Part shown: piece after piece, positions 7,329 through 14,702 of the stretch
Layout: every line of letters begins with the position of its first letter
Position numbering within the stretch: the first letter of the stretch is position 1
Source: an uncultured Blautia sp.
Lineage (GTDB): Bacteria; Bacillota; Clostridia; Lachnospirales; Lachnospiraceae
Assembly (NCBI GenBank): GCA_900547615.1
Contig: URHH01000048.1
Coordinates: 1-16,904, forward strand
Reading direction: 5' to 3'
Length of the DNA: 16,904 nt
The notes under the pieces: model-generated
The model's database searches: none
Told to the model about the DNA's origin: nothing
What the model saw: the letters and a program-made list of their open reading frames with translations, nothing else
Position numbers and translations under genes: made by a program

Positions 7329-7961
7329 CTATTTGTTTACATCAATATAGCTGTAAAGTGTGTACTTGGAAATTCCAAAGTAGCTGGCAACCTTGTCTCC
7401 GGATTTTGTGATAAGAAAAGCGCCTGCGTCATTTAAAAACTGAATGGCAGTTACTTTATCGTCCTTATTCATAAGGGCTACCGGTTTGCCCACAAGGGCA
7501 ACAGATTCCTCAATGAGATGATCAAGAAGGTCATTTACATTGTGGGTGATCTCTCTCGGCTTTTCTTCTTTGTTTTCCGGGGTCACAAGAGCGTGAAGAG
7601 CTGTGTCGATCATGGTAAGTCTTGTAATGTCATAATTGATACCGAATACATAGTGAAGGCTTCCGTCGTCGTCATGGATATAGAAGGTGCTGCACTTTAA
7701 AATTTTTCCGTCAGATGTCTTCATCAGATACCCGGTATGGTCTTTCAGTTCTTCGTTTTTTTCTTTTCCCCGAATTGCGTCAAAAACAGCGTTGGAAGGA
7801 CCGTCTCCTACATTTCGGTTTGTTACTTCTCCGTTTATAATAAAAACAATGGAATGCTCCGGCTCTTTTGTTTTCAGATCGTGAATCACGATTTCGCAGT
7901 CCGGACCAAACTGGGAGGCAATTCCCCTTGCAAGCTGTTTCAGCATGGTAAGTCGTCCCAT
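7329..7961 (-). CDS. YheO/DauR-type PAS-HTH transcriptional regulator
   Basis: A 210-residue regulator with a YheO-like PAS domain at about residues 5-120 (GPDCEIVIHDL, NRNVGDGPSN, YVFGINYDIT) and a C-terminal helix-turn-helix of the DauR type at about 165-208 (AIQFLNDAGAFL, KVASYFGISKYTLYSYI). DauR of Pseudomonas represses D-arginine catabolism genes; relatives commonly sit next to amino acid or ureide catabolic genes and respond to a ligand through the PAS domain. Here it is divergent from hydA, so the 7962-8142 interval is the obvious control region, and ygeX may be a second target. ATG 7961 has GGAGGT just upstream. Activator or repressor role and ligand are unknown. Confidence 0.9.
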   Translation of the reverse strand: MGRLTMLKQLARGIASQFGPDCEIVIHDLKTKEPEHSIVFIINGEVTNRNVGDGPSNAVFDAIRGKEKNEELKDHTGYLMKTSDGKILKCSTFYIHDDDGSLHYVFGINYDITRLTMIDTALHALVTPENKEEKPREITHNVNDLLDHLIEESVALVGKPVALMNKDDKVTAIQFLNDAGAFLITKSGDKVASYFGISKYTLYSYIDVNK

Positions 7962-7996
7962 TCTTACACCTCCGTATTTCTTTCTTCCTTCACTAT

Positions 7997-8005
7997 ATCA
8001 TACCA
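7997..8005 (-). promoter_or_regulatory. Extended -10 of the regulator promoter
   Basis: On the minus strand TGG then TATGAT (8002-7997) is an extended -10 identical to that of ygeX (TGGTATGATA). No good -35 is present 16-18 bases upstream, which is acceptable for an extended -10 promoter. Confidence 0.5.
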
Positions 8006-8025
8006 AAAAGAAAATAAAAAGATGT

Positions 8026-8110
8026 TTTACAAAAAAATTGACGAAACCTTATAAAATTTGTGAATATGCGGAAAGGTCTTCTTGATGTATGCTTTAAAAA
8101 GTGATATATT
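8026..8110 (+). promoter_or_regulatory. Two candidate promoters for hydA
   Basis: The distal candidate is TTTACA (8026-8031), 18 bases, TATAAA (8050-8055). The proximal one is TTGATG (8082-8087), 17 bases, TATATT (8105-8110), giving a leader of roughly 25 bases. TTGACG (8038-8043) has no matching -10. The distal promoter lies close to the regulator's own -10, so one bound protein could affect both directions. Confidence 0.55.
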
Positions 8111-8142
8111 TGAAAAAACGGATATGTTGGGAGGGATTTTTT

Positions 8143-9516
8143 GTGAAATATTTACTGAAAAACGGAACTCTTGTATCGGGAGAGGGAACAGAACAAAAGG
8201 ATATTCTTATAGAAGGGGAAAAAATCGTAAAAATTGCGCCGCACATTGAGGACGGAGACGCAGAAGAGATCAACGTGGAGGGAAAGCTTCTGTTTCCGGG
8301 ATTTATTGACGGACATACCCACTTTGACCTGGAGGTCGCGGGAACGGTAACGGCAGATGATTTCGAGACGGGAACGAAAGCTGCCATCTCGGGAGGAACA
8401 ACGCTTGTCATTGATTTTGCATCTCAGGATAAAGGCGGGCACACCTTAAAAGAAGGCCTTGAGAAATGGCATAAAAAAGCAGACGGGAAATGTTCCTGTG
8501 ATTATTCCTTCCATATGTCGATTGTGGAATGGAACGAGGAGACGGAAAAAGAAATTCAGGATATGATAGAGGAAGGCATTACCAGCTTTAAGCTTTATAT
8601 GACATATCCTGCCATGATGGTAGAGGACAGAGATTTATATAAGATCCTCAAAAAACTCAATGAATGCGGCTGTTTTGCAGGGGTACACTGTGAGAATGCA
8701 GGAGTGATCGACGCTCTCATTGAAGAGGCGAAAAAAGAAGGACGTCTCGGACCGGAAAATCACCCTCTGGTACGTCCGGATACTATGGAGGCAGAGGCAG
8801 TCCACCGTCTTCTTGTAATCGCAAAAGAGGCGGGAGCGCCCGTCATGGTGGTTCATCTCACAAACAAAAAAGCATATGAGGAAATCGTAAAGGCAAGAGA
8901 AAACGGACAGACTGTGTTTGCGGAGACATGCCCCCAGTATCTTCTTCTTGACGACAGCGCGTACAGCAAACCGGATTTTGGCGGAGCTGTCTATGTCTGC
9001 GCGCCGCCGCTTCGAAAAAAAGAGGATCAGGACTGCCTGTGGAAAGCTCTGGCAAATGGACAAATTCAGACTGTGGCAACAGATCAGTGTAGCTTTACGC
9101 TGGAGCAGAAGGCAATGGGAAAAGAAGATTTTACAAAAATTCCGGGAGGTCTTCCGGGCGTACAGACAAGAGGAACCCTTCTTTATACTTACGGTGTTCG
9201 TGAGGGAAAAATTACCGTGGAACAGATGTGCCGCCTTTTAAGCGAGAATCCGGCGAAGCTTTATGGAGTATATCCGAAAAAAGGCGCGCTTTTAGAGGGA
9301 AGCGACGGAGATATTGTAGTTTTTGACCCGGAGAAGGAGAGCGTGATTTCCGCAAAGACACATGCGTACAATACAGACAATAACCCGTTTGAAGGCTTTG
9401 CCCTTCACGGAGACATTGATAAAGTTTTTTTAAGAGGAAATCTTGTAGTGGAAGGCGGAAAAGTCGTAGAAGAAAAGACAGGAGAGTATGTGAAGCGGGG
9501 GAAACGGCAGATGTAA
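8143..9516 (+). CDS. hydA: Dihydropyrimidinase / hydantoinase-type cyclic amidohydrolase
   Basis: A 457-residue amidohydrolase that opens a cyclic ureide ring (dihydropyrimidine, hydantoin or similar). The complete binuclear metal site is visible: H58 and H60 in DGHTHFD, K150 (to be carboxylated) in SFKLYMTYP, H182 in VHCEN, H238 in VVHLTN, and D314 in ATDQCSF. Many relatives have TDHC in the last motif; the Q here after the aspartate may tune specificity. I took the GTG at 8143, since GGGAGGG (8129-8135) lies 7 bases before it and the protein then starts at the usual first strand; a 14-codon extension has no ribosome site. The gene is divergent from the regulator and ends before a strong terminator, so it is probably monocistronic. 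Homologues (HyuA/YgeZ) accompany ygeWXY in E. coli, which supports a shared pathway. Confidence 0.92.
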   Translation: MKYLLKNGTLVSGEGTEQKDILIEGEKIVKIAPHIEDGDAEEINVEGKLLFPGFIDGHTHFDLEVAGTVTADDFETGTKAAISGGTTLVIDFASQDKGGHTLKEGLEKWHKKADGKCSCDYSFHMSIVEWNEETEKEIQDMIEEGITSFKLYMTYPAMMVEDRDLYKILKKLNECGCFAGVHCENAGVIDALIEEAKKEGRLGPENHPLVRPDTMEAEAVHRLLVIAKEAGAPVMVVHLTNKKAYEEIVKARENGQTVFAETCPQYLLLDDSAYSKPDFGGAVYVCAPPLRKKEDQDCLWKALANGQIQTVATDQCSFTLEQKAMGKEDFTKIPGGLPGVQTRGTLLYTYGVREGKITVEQMCRLLSENPAKLYGVYPKKGALLEGSDGDIVVFDPEKESVISAKTHAYNTDNNPFEGFALHGDIDKVFLRGNLVVEGGKVVEEKTGEYVKRGKRQM

Positions 9517-9603
9517 ACATTGCGAAAAATCTCGAATTTTCACGAACGAAAAACCGTGAAAAATAAAAGAAAATATGGTAATATTTTCCTTGGGATAATC
9601 GTT

Positions 9604-9661
9604 AAAAGATGTGGAAAGCCCGGTTGGAGCTTATGCTTTGACCGGGCTTTTTGCATCTTTT
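9604..9661 (+). terminator. Long intrinsic terminator after hydA
   Basis: AAAGCCCGGT (9615-9624) pairs perfectly with ACCGGGCTTT (9641-9650) and is followed by T-rich sequence. The flanks AAAAGATG (9604-9611) and CATCTTTT (9654-9661) extend the stem across three mismatched positions. The 16-base loop contains a small AGC/GCT hairpin. Confidence 0.85.
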
Positions 9662-9699
9662 TATATTTGTGCAAAAATGATAAAAACAGAATATAATTC

Positions 9700-9728
9700 T
9701 TGCCTCATTTATGCAAAAATGGTAAAAT
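9700..9728 (+). promoter_or_regulatory. Promoter of the membrane protein gene
   Basis: TTGCCT (9700-9705), a 17-base spacer ending in TGG, and TAAAAT (9723-9728). A GAGGGG ribosome site at 9753-9758 precedes ATG 9764. Confidence 0.7.
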
Positions 9729-9763
9729 CGGACTATACGAAACAGAGAAAGCGAGGGGCTTAT

Positions 9764-11002
9764 ATGGAGAAGGTAGTAGTGCGGGAGCGAAAACTTGTGC
9801 TGAGAGTTGGAGGCGTGTGCATATTGTTCTTTGGAATCATGTATCTTGCAGCGCTTTTTTCGGCAGTGTCGGATCATTCGGGAGCAGTGGCTATTGCAGC
9901 CCTTTCAGTTTTTATCCTGCCTTTTGTGGGACTGGGATTGTATGTGTTCCTGTCTTACTTTAAAAGACGTCTGGAATTTTCTTCCAAAGAGTTTACAGTG
10001 TATTCTGTTCTCGGAAAGAAAAAGGTATATCCATATACGGAAATTCGGCGGCTGCTTTTCATAGAACGGGCAGGGGAGATCCGGATCGCGATTCTTGGAA
10101 AAGAAGGAGAAAGACTGGCATCTTTTGAAAACAATATGGTCGGGGCGGAGGAAGCGCTTTTATTTCTGGAAAAGAAAGGCATCTCTCTTTCCGAGAAGGA
10201 TTTTGTGGGAGAGGAATCCTGTGATGAAAAAACGCGAAAGGCTTTAAAATGGTATGAAAAATCTGCTTATCTTACAAATTGGAACAGAGAGAAAGAAGCA
10301 GAGAGAACAAAAAAGGTCTGTACGGAAGAAGATGTAAAAAGGCAGCAGAAACGACTTAAAATTTTAGGCTGGATTTTATTTGCCATTGTAATTCTTGTAT
10401 ATTTTGCAGGTGTAAAATATATGGTGGCAGGCTGGGTGTCTGTTCTTCTTTTTGTATGGTTTCTTTATATTTATCTCTACCCGAGAGCATACATAGAAAA
10501 ATCGGGAAAAAAGAAAAATGACGCTTACACCCTTGTGATTCCCTGGGGAGGCGCTGTGCTGGCTCTTCTGGCATGTCTTATTGTTACGGATATGTTTAAT
10601 GTGACAGACGGAGAATTTTTTACTTATGCAGGGATTTTGGGAGCAATTCTTCTGATTCCCTATTTTATAAAAATTCTTTTCTTTGCAAAAGAAAGCTCAA
10701 AGGGAAGAATTGTTTTTGTTATCCTTGCAGGTCTGGCAATAGGATTTACCATTACTCTTCCTGTAAATTATCTTCTTACTACAGGAAAAGCCAGTCATGT
10801 GCCCATGATCGTAACAGGAAAAAGGGAGAGCAGTTCTTCAAGAGGCGGAACGGATTACTACATTTCAGGAAATTATAAGGGAGAAAATATGGATATGAGC
10901 GTATCAAAAAGTCTTTTTAAGAGTGTGGACGAGGGAAGTCTTGTGCAGATTTGCGAGAAGGAGAGTATCCTGGGACTTGAGTACTGGAATGTCCATGAAT
11001 AA
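9764..11002 (+). CDS. Multi-pass membrane protein of unknown function
   Basis: A 413-residue protein I cannot assign to a named family. Two hydrophobic segments lie near residues 12-33 and 40-62. A soluble part (about 64-135) has the look of a bacterial PH-like/YcxB-type domain (EFTVYSVLGKKKVYPYTEIRRL, then alternating strands and a closing helix). A charged linker with coiled-coil character follows at 150-195, then five more hydrophobic segments between about 197 and 340. The C-terminal 65 residues are hydrophilic, with a serine run and a beta-like ending (YYISGNYKGE...LEYWNVHE), and probably face outside. ATG 9764 is supported by the ribosome site and promoter; a 51-codon upstream extension would run through the hydA terminator and is rejected. 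It stands alone, since the next gene has its own promoter. Confidence 0.85.
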   Translation: MEKVVVRERKLVLRVGGVCILFFGIMYLAALFSAVSDHSGAVAIAALSVFILPFVGLGLYVFLSYFKRRLEFSSKEFTVYSVLGKKKVYPYTEIRRLLFIERAGEIRIAILGKEGERLASFENNMVGAEEALLFLEKKGISLSEKDFVGEESCDEKTRKALKWYEKSAYLTNWNREKEAERTKKVCTEEDVKRQQKRLKILGWILFAIVILVYFAGVKYMVAGWVSVLLFVWFLYIYLYPRAYIEKSGKKKNDAYTLVIPWGGAVLALLACLIVTDMFNVTDGEFFTYAGILGAILLIPYFIKILFFAKESSKGRIVFVILAGLAIGFTITLPVNYLLTTGKASHVPMIVTGKRESSSSRGGTDYYISGNYKGENMDMSVSKSLFKSVDEGSLVQICEKESILGLEYWNVHE

Positions 11003-11005
11003 AAT

Positions 11006-11034
11006 TTGCCTTTCTTTTTAAAAAGTGTTATGAT
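11006..11034 (+). promoter_or_regulatory. Promoter of the first MATE gene
   Basis: TTGCCT (11006-11011), a 17-base spacer, TATGAT (11029-11034). The -10 covers in-frame ATG codons (11030, 11033), so these cannot be the translation start. This supports the GTG at 11069. Confidence 0.7.
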
Positions 11035-11068
11035 GAAAAATACGACAAAAGAGAAGGGGGAACGTTTT

Positions 11069-12433
11069 GTGAAACAGGATTCAGTCGCAGCAGAAAACAA
11101 AATGGGCGTTATGCCTGTGGGAAAGCTTCTTTTAAGTATGTCTGTCCCCATGATGATTTCCATGCTTGTTCAGGCATTGTATAACATTGTGGACAGTATG
11201 TTTGTGGCACAGCTTAACGAGAATGCGCTCACAGCAGTATCTCTTGCCTTTCCGGTACAGAACCTTATGATCGCTGTAGGAACCGGTACGGGAGTCGGGG
11301 TCAATGCCCTTGTATCAAGATCTCTCGGAGAAAAAAATACAGAACATGCAAATAAGGCGGCAAATAACGGCGTATACCTGTCTTTATTCAGCTTTCTGGC
11401 ATTTGCACTTCTCACCGGATTTTTCGGAAAATTCTTTTTCCAGGTGCAGACAGAAGACGCGCAGATTATTTCCTATGGAGCTGCTTATGTGAGAATCGTG
11501 GGAATTATGTCTTTTGGAATTTTCTTTCAGTTTATTTTTGAGAGACTTCTGCAGTCCACAGGAAAAACCATGTATACGATGGTTACCCAGTCCCTGGGAG
11601 CGATCATTAACATTATCCTGGATCCGATCATGATATTCGGACTGTTCGGATTTCCGAGAATGGAAGTAGCAGGAGCTGCTCTTGCTACAGTTGTGGGACA
11701 GATTGTGGCTGCTTTGCTGGCATTTTGGTTTAACGTAAAGAAAAATAAGGAGCTTCATATTTCCATTACAAAATACCGTCTTTCCGGTATTGTAGTAAAA
11801 CAGATTTACAGTGTGGGGATTCCTTCCATTATTATGGCGTCCATCGGTTCTGTTATGACATTTGGCATGAACAAAATTTTAATGGCGTTTACTTCCACAG
11901 CAACGGCTGTTTTCGGAGTGTATTTTAAGCTTCAGAGCTTTATTTTCATGCCGGTGTTCGGCTTAAATAATGGTCTTGTTCCTATTGCGGCATACAATTA
12001 CGGGGCAAGGAAGCCGAAAAGGATTATGAAATCCATAAAATTAAGTATTATTTATGCAGAATCCATTATGTTTGTGGGAGTGTTGATATTCCAGTTTTGC
12101 AGCGCAGGTCTTCTGGGAATATTTAATGCTTCCGATTCCATGCTGGAAATCGGAGTGCCGGCTCTTCGGATCATCAGCTTAAGCTTCCTGCTTGCCGGCT
12201 TTGGAATTGTGTGCTCCTCTGTTTTTCAGGCTTTGGGACACGGAATGTTAAGCCTCATTGTCTCTGTCCTGAGACAGCTGGTCGTACTTCTTCCGGCAGC
12301 ATTTATTCTTTCCAGAACAGGCGGGCTTTCTGTTATCTGGTGGGCATTTCCCATTGCGGAAATCTTTGCCGGAGTGATAAGTTTTATTTTTATCCGCCAT
12401 GTTTACAGAAAAGAGATACATACGATGATGTAA
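11069..12433 (+). CDS. MATE family multidrug/sodium (or proton) antiporter
   Basis: A 454-residue, 12-segment inner-membrane exporter of the MATE family (MepA/NorM-like), expelling cationic drugs or metabolites in exchange for Na+ or H+. Family marks are MSVPMMISMLVQALYNIVDSMFV in the first helix region, GVGVNALVSRSLGEKN after helix 2-3, and the second-half repeat beginning with YSVGIPSIIMASIGSVM and containing GLNNGLVPIAAYNYGA. The GTG at 11069, with GAAGGGGG upstream, gives the typical length; earlier ATG codons fall in the -10 box and have no ribosome site. Not clearly tied to the catabolic locus. The substrate cannot be told from sequence. Confidence 0.92.
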   Translation: MKQDSVAAENKMGVMPVGKLLLSMSVPMMISMLVQALYNIVDSMFVAQLNENALTAVSLAFPVQNLMIAVGTGTGVGVNALVSRSLGEKNTEHANKAANNGVYLSLFSFLAFALLTGFFGKFFFQVQTEDAQIISYGAAYVRIVGIMSFGIFFQFIFERLLQSTGKTMYTMVTQSLGAIINIILDPIMIFGLFGFPRMEVAGAALATVVGQIVAALLAFWFNVKKNKELHISITKYRLSGIVVKQIYSVGIPSIIMASIGSVMTFGMNKILMAFTSTATAVFGVYFKLQSFIFMPVFGLNNGLVPIAAYNYGARKPKRIMKSIKLSIIYAESIMFVGVLIFQFCSAGLLGIFNASDSMLEIGVPALRIISLSFLLAGFGIVCSSVFQALGHGMLSLIVSVLRQLVVLLPAAFILSRTGGLSVIWWAFPIAEIFAGVISFIFIRHVYRKEIHTMM

Positions 12434-12437
12434 AAAT

Positions 12438-12482
12438 AAAAGGACGTTTCCGTTTGCTGAGAGTGAGCAGAAACGTCCTTTT
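12438..12482. terminator. Bidirectional terminator between convergent MATE genes
   Basis: AAAAGGACGTTTC (12438-12450) pairs with GAAACGTCCTTTT (12470-12482), a 13-bp perfect stem. The loop contains a TGCT/AGCA mini-hairpin. T-runs leave the stem on both strands (TTTTTG on plus, TTTTATTTTT on minus), serving the genes ending at 12433 and 12499. Confidence 0.9.
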
Positions 12483-12498
12483 TGTCGGAACAGAAACA

Positions 12499-13866
12499 TT
12501 AAGAAACCACAGTCTGTTCTCTTTTTGTAAGATGCTTATTAATGATAAGAAGAAACACTGTCGTAGATAAAATGGAGCTTGTAATATCTGCAATGGGCTC
12601 CGCATAGAAGGCAGCTCTCGCAGTAAAAAGTGCAGGAAGCACAAAGGTACAGATCACAAAGAGCCCTTTTCGAAATACGGAGAGCGCAAGGGCTGTCTTT
12701 GTCCGCTCCATTGCTGTAAGTCCGTCAACAAATACATACTGAAAGCTCAGTGGAATGATCATCAGAGTGTAGATGCGGATTGCCCACACAGAGCATTCCA
12801 TGTATGCTGCCTCCGATGTGAAAAGTTTTACAAAATACTGCGGTGCAAACTGGGACACAAGAAACATAAATGTGGTAAAGCAAAGCATTAATATAAGGAT
12901 ATGTTTTTCTGCCTGTTTTACACGCTTTGTCTGTTTTGCCCCGTAATTGTAGCTTAAAATTGCCTGTGTGCCGCCGCTTATCCCAATCATGGGAGAGGTG
13001 ATCATAAGAAGATAACTCTGGGCAATGGTGGCACAGGTGATCAGCATATCTCCCTCTGAGGGACCGCCGTATTTCTGAAGGACCGTATTCATGGCAATGA
13101 GGATAATGCTGTCCGTTGCCAGAATGAGGAACGGGGAAAATCCCAGATACAGGATTCTGCCCATCACTCTGGAAGAATAATTTCCAAAAGAGATTTTTAC
13201 ATGGATTTTTTTGCCAAGTAAAAAACAGAGGGCAAAAGCAAAGGAAGCAAACTGGGAAATAACAGTGGCGATCGCCGCTCCCGCTACGTCCATGTGAAAT
13301 ACAAAAATAAACACGGGGTCAAGAATAATATTGGAGACAGCTCCGATGAGTACAGTTGCCATTCCGATCATGGGAAAACCCTGACAGTTTATGAAGTAGT
13401 TCAGTCCCGCCGCCATCAGGGCAAAAAAAGTACCCGCTGTATAAATGGTCATATACGTATTGGCATAGGGAAAGGTAAGCTCGCTTGCCCCGAACCACAT
13501 AAGGAGCTGGTCCTTTAAAAGCAGAAAAGCGATGGTAAGGATCAGGGAAAAAACACATAAAAGCAGGAATGAGTTTGATAAAATCTGTTTTGCTTTTTTG
13601 TAATTTTTTTCTCCCATACGGATTCCCAGTAAAATAGAACCGCCAAGCCCTACAAGCGTTCCAAAGGAAGTCAGAAGGGTGACGATCGGTCCGCACACGC
13701 CTACGCCTGCAAGCGCCTGTGCTCCGATAGACGGAATGTGTCCGATATACATTCTGTCAATAATGCTGTACAGTACATTTACAAACTGGGCGATCATGGC
13801 GGGGATCGCCAGTCGTAAAACAAGGGAAGAAACCGAGTCCCTTCCCAGATCAGCAGATGCTTTCAT
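12499..13866 (-). CDS. MATE family efflux transporter
   Basis: A second MATE exporter, 455 residues with 12 predicted membrane segments, clearly diverged from its convergent neighbour. Marks are LAIPAMIAQFVNVLYSIIDRMYIG in the first helix, GGSILLGIRMGEKNYKKAK after helix 3, and ISGGTQAILSYNYGAKQ in the second half. ATG 13866 is preceded by CCTCCC on the plus strand, that is GGGAGG (13879-13874). An upstream extension to 13974 would pass through the promoter and is not used. The tail after the last helix is short and basic (NKHLTKREQTVVS). Substrate unknown; the shared terminator rather than sequence similarity links it with the other MATE gene. Confidence 0.92.
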   Translation of the reverse strand: MKASADLGRDSVSSLVLRLAIPAMIAQFVNVLYSIIDRMYIGHIPSIGAQALAGVGVCGPIVTLLTSFGTLVGLGGSILLGIRMGEKNYKKAKQILSNSFLLLCVFSLILTIAFLLLKDQLLMWFGASELTFPYANTYMTIYTAGTFFALMAAGLNYFINCQGFPMIGMATVLIGAVSNIILDPVFIFVFHMDVAGAAIATVISQFASFAFALCFLLGKKIHVKISFGNYSSRVMGRILYLGFSPFLILATDSIILIAMNTVLQKYGGPSEGDMLITCATIAQSYLLMITSPMIGISGGTQAILSYNYGAKQTKRVKQAEKHILILMLCFTTFMFLVSQFAPQYFVKLFTSEAAYMECSVWAIRIYTLMIIPLSFQYVFVDGLTAMERTKTALALSVFRKGLFVICTFVLPALFTARAAFYAEPIADITSSILSTTVFLLIINKHLTKREQTVVS

Positions 13867-13908
13867 TTCATTTCCTCCCGTAAAATCGTATCGTTCTTTC
13901 AATATGAC

Positions 13909-13937
13909 ACTATAACAAATTCTTTCTGGGGATTCAA
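13909..13937 (-). promoter_or_regulatory. Promoter of the second MATE gene
   Basis: On the minus strand TTGAAT (13937-13932), a 17-base spacer, TATAGT (13914-13909). The start site would be near 13902, with a leader of about 36 bases. Confidence 0.7.
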
Positions 13938-13967
13938 TATTTTTGGACAAGATTCGCCGGAAAAATA

Positions 13968-13996
13968 TTTTCAAAATTTCTGTTTTTTGGTATAAT
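13968..13996 (+). promoter_or_regulatory. Promoter of the UPF0126/TRIC-type gene
   Basis: TTTTCA (13968-13973), a 17-base spacer ending in TGG, and a perfect TATAAT (13991-13996). It is divergent from the MATE promoter, their -35 boxes about 30 bases apart. AAGGAGAGGAG precedes ATG 14037. Confidence 0.75.
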
Positions 13997-14036
13997 TAAG
14001 ATAATAAAGAAAGAAATGAAATAAGGAGAGGAGAAA

Positions 14037-14702
14037 ATGGATTATCAGGGGATAATTACCTTTATAATGGAAATGATAGGAACCGTAGCGTTTGCCGCGT
14101 CTGGCGCTATGGTTGGAGTGGGAAGGAAAATGGACATATTCGGGATCAGCGTGCTTGGCGTTGTGACTTCTGGAGGAATGATCCGCGACATTGTGCTTGG
14201 CATTATTCCGCCCAGTGTATTTCAGCATTCTGTATATGCAGTTGTGGCGACGATCACTTCCTGTATTGTGTTTCTTGTTCTGCATCAGAAAAAAGAACTG
14301 CTTCAGGGGGAATTTCGTGTGCATTACGACAAAATCATGCTGGTAATGGACTCTGTAGGGCTGGGTATCTTTACGGTAGTGGGAGTGAATACAGGAATCC
14401 GCCAGGGTTACATTGACCATACCTTCCTTCTTGTGTTTCTGGGAACCATAACCGGAGTGGGAGGCGGGCTTCTCCGCGATATGATGGCAGGCGTGCCGCC
14501 GTACATTTTTGTGCGCCATATATATGCTTGTGCTTCTATTGTGGGAGCGCTTGTATGTGTTTATATGTATCGTCTCTTCGGAGCAGTGGAGGCTATGGTA
14601 GTTGCTTCTGCGGTAGTGATCATTATCCGGTATCTGGCTGCCCATTACCGCTGGAATCTTCCGAAGCTTAAACTGGAGGAGGAAGAGGAAACGAAACTTT
14701 AA
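14037..14702 (+). CDS. UPF0126 / TRIC-type two-repeat membrane protein
   Basis: A 221-residue inner-membrane protein with two copies of the UPF0126 (glycine transporter / trimeric intracellular cation channel-like) domain. The first repeat carries GTVAFAASGAMVGVGRKMD, then GVVTSGGMIRDIVLG (about residues 15-61). The second has MDSVGLGIFTVVG, then TGVGGGLLRDMMAG (about 102-158). Seven hydrophobic segments are expected. Relatives act as potassium-permeable trimeric channels or have been named glycine transporters; the substrate here is unproven. The tail is acidic and basic (KLKLEEEEETKL) and cytoplasmic. It is monocistronic by context: own promoter before it, a separate promoter for the next gene. 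Confidence 0.9.
   Translation: MDYQGIITFIMEMIGTVAFAASGAMVGVGRKMDIFGISVLGVVTSGGMIRDIVLGIIPPSVFQHSVYAVVATITSCIVFLVLHQKKELLQGEFRVHYDKIMLVMDSVGLGIFTVVGVNTGIRQGYIDHTFLLVFLGTITGVGGGLLRDMMAGVPPYIFVRHIYACASIVGALVCVYMYRLFGAVEAMVVASAVVIIIRYLAAHYRWNLPKLKLEEEEETKL

Larger units (their letters stand above)
9517..9763 (+). other. Gene-free region with three inverted repeats
   Basis: This 247-bp gap holds three inverted repeats in a row. The first is TTTTCACG/CGTGAAAA (9537-9544, 9555-9562). The second is GAAAATAT/ATATTTTC with a GGTA loop (9569-9576, 9581-9588). The third is the terminator at 9604-9661. A promoter for the next gene follows at 9700-9728. A direct repeat, TGCAAAAATG, occurs at 9670-9679 and 9712-9721. 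Confidence 0.6.

Noticed and set aside
9611..9763. 51-codon N-terminal extension of the membrane protein
   Set aside because: It begins inside the hydA terminator stem and crosses the gene's own promoter; ATG 9764 has the ribosome site.
11006..11068. Earlier start of the first MATE protein
   Set aside because: The earlier ATG codons lie in the -10 box and no ribosome site precedes them.
11069..13866. Recent duplication of MATE genes
   Set aside because: The two proteins share only family-level motifs and differ throughout, so they are not a recent duplicate pair.
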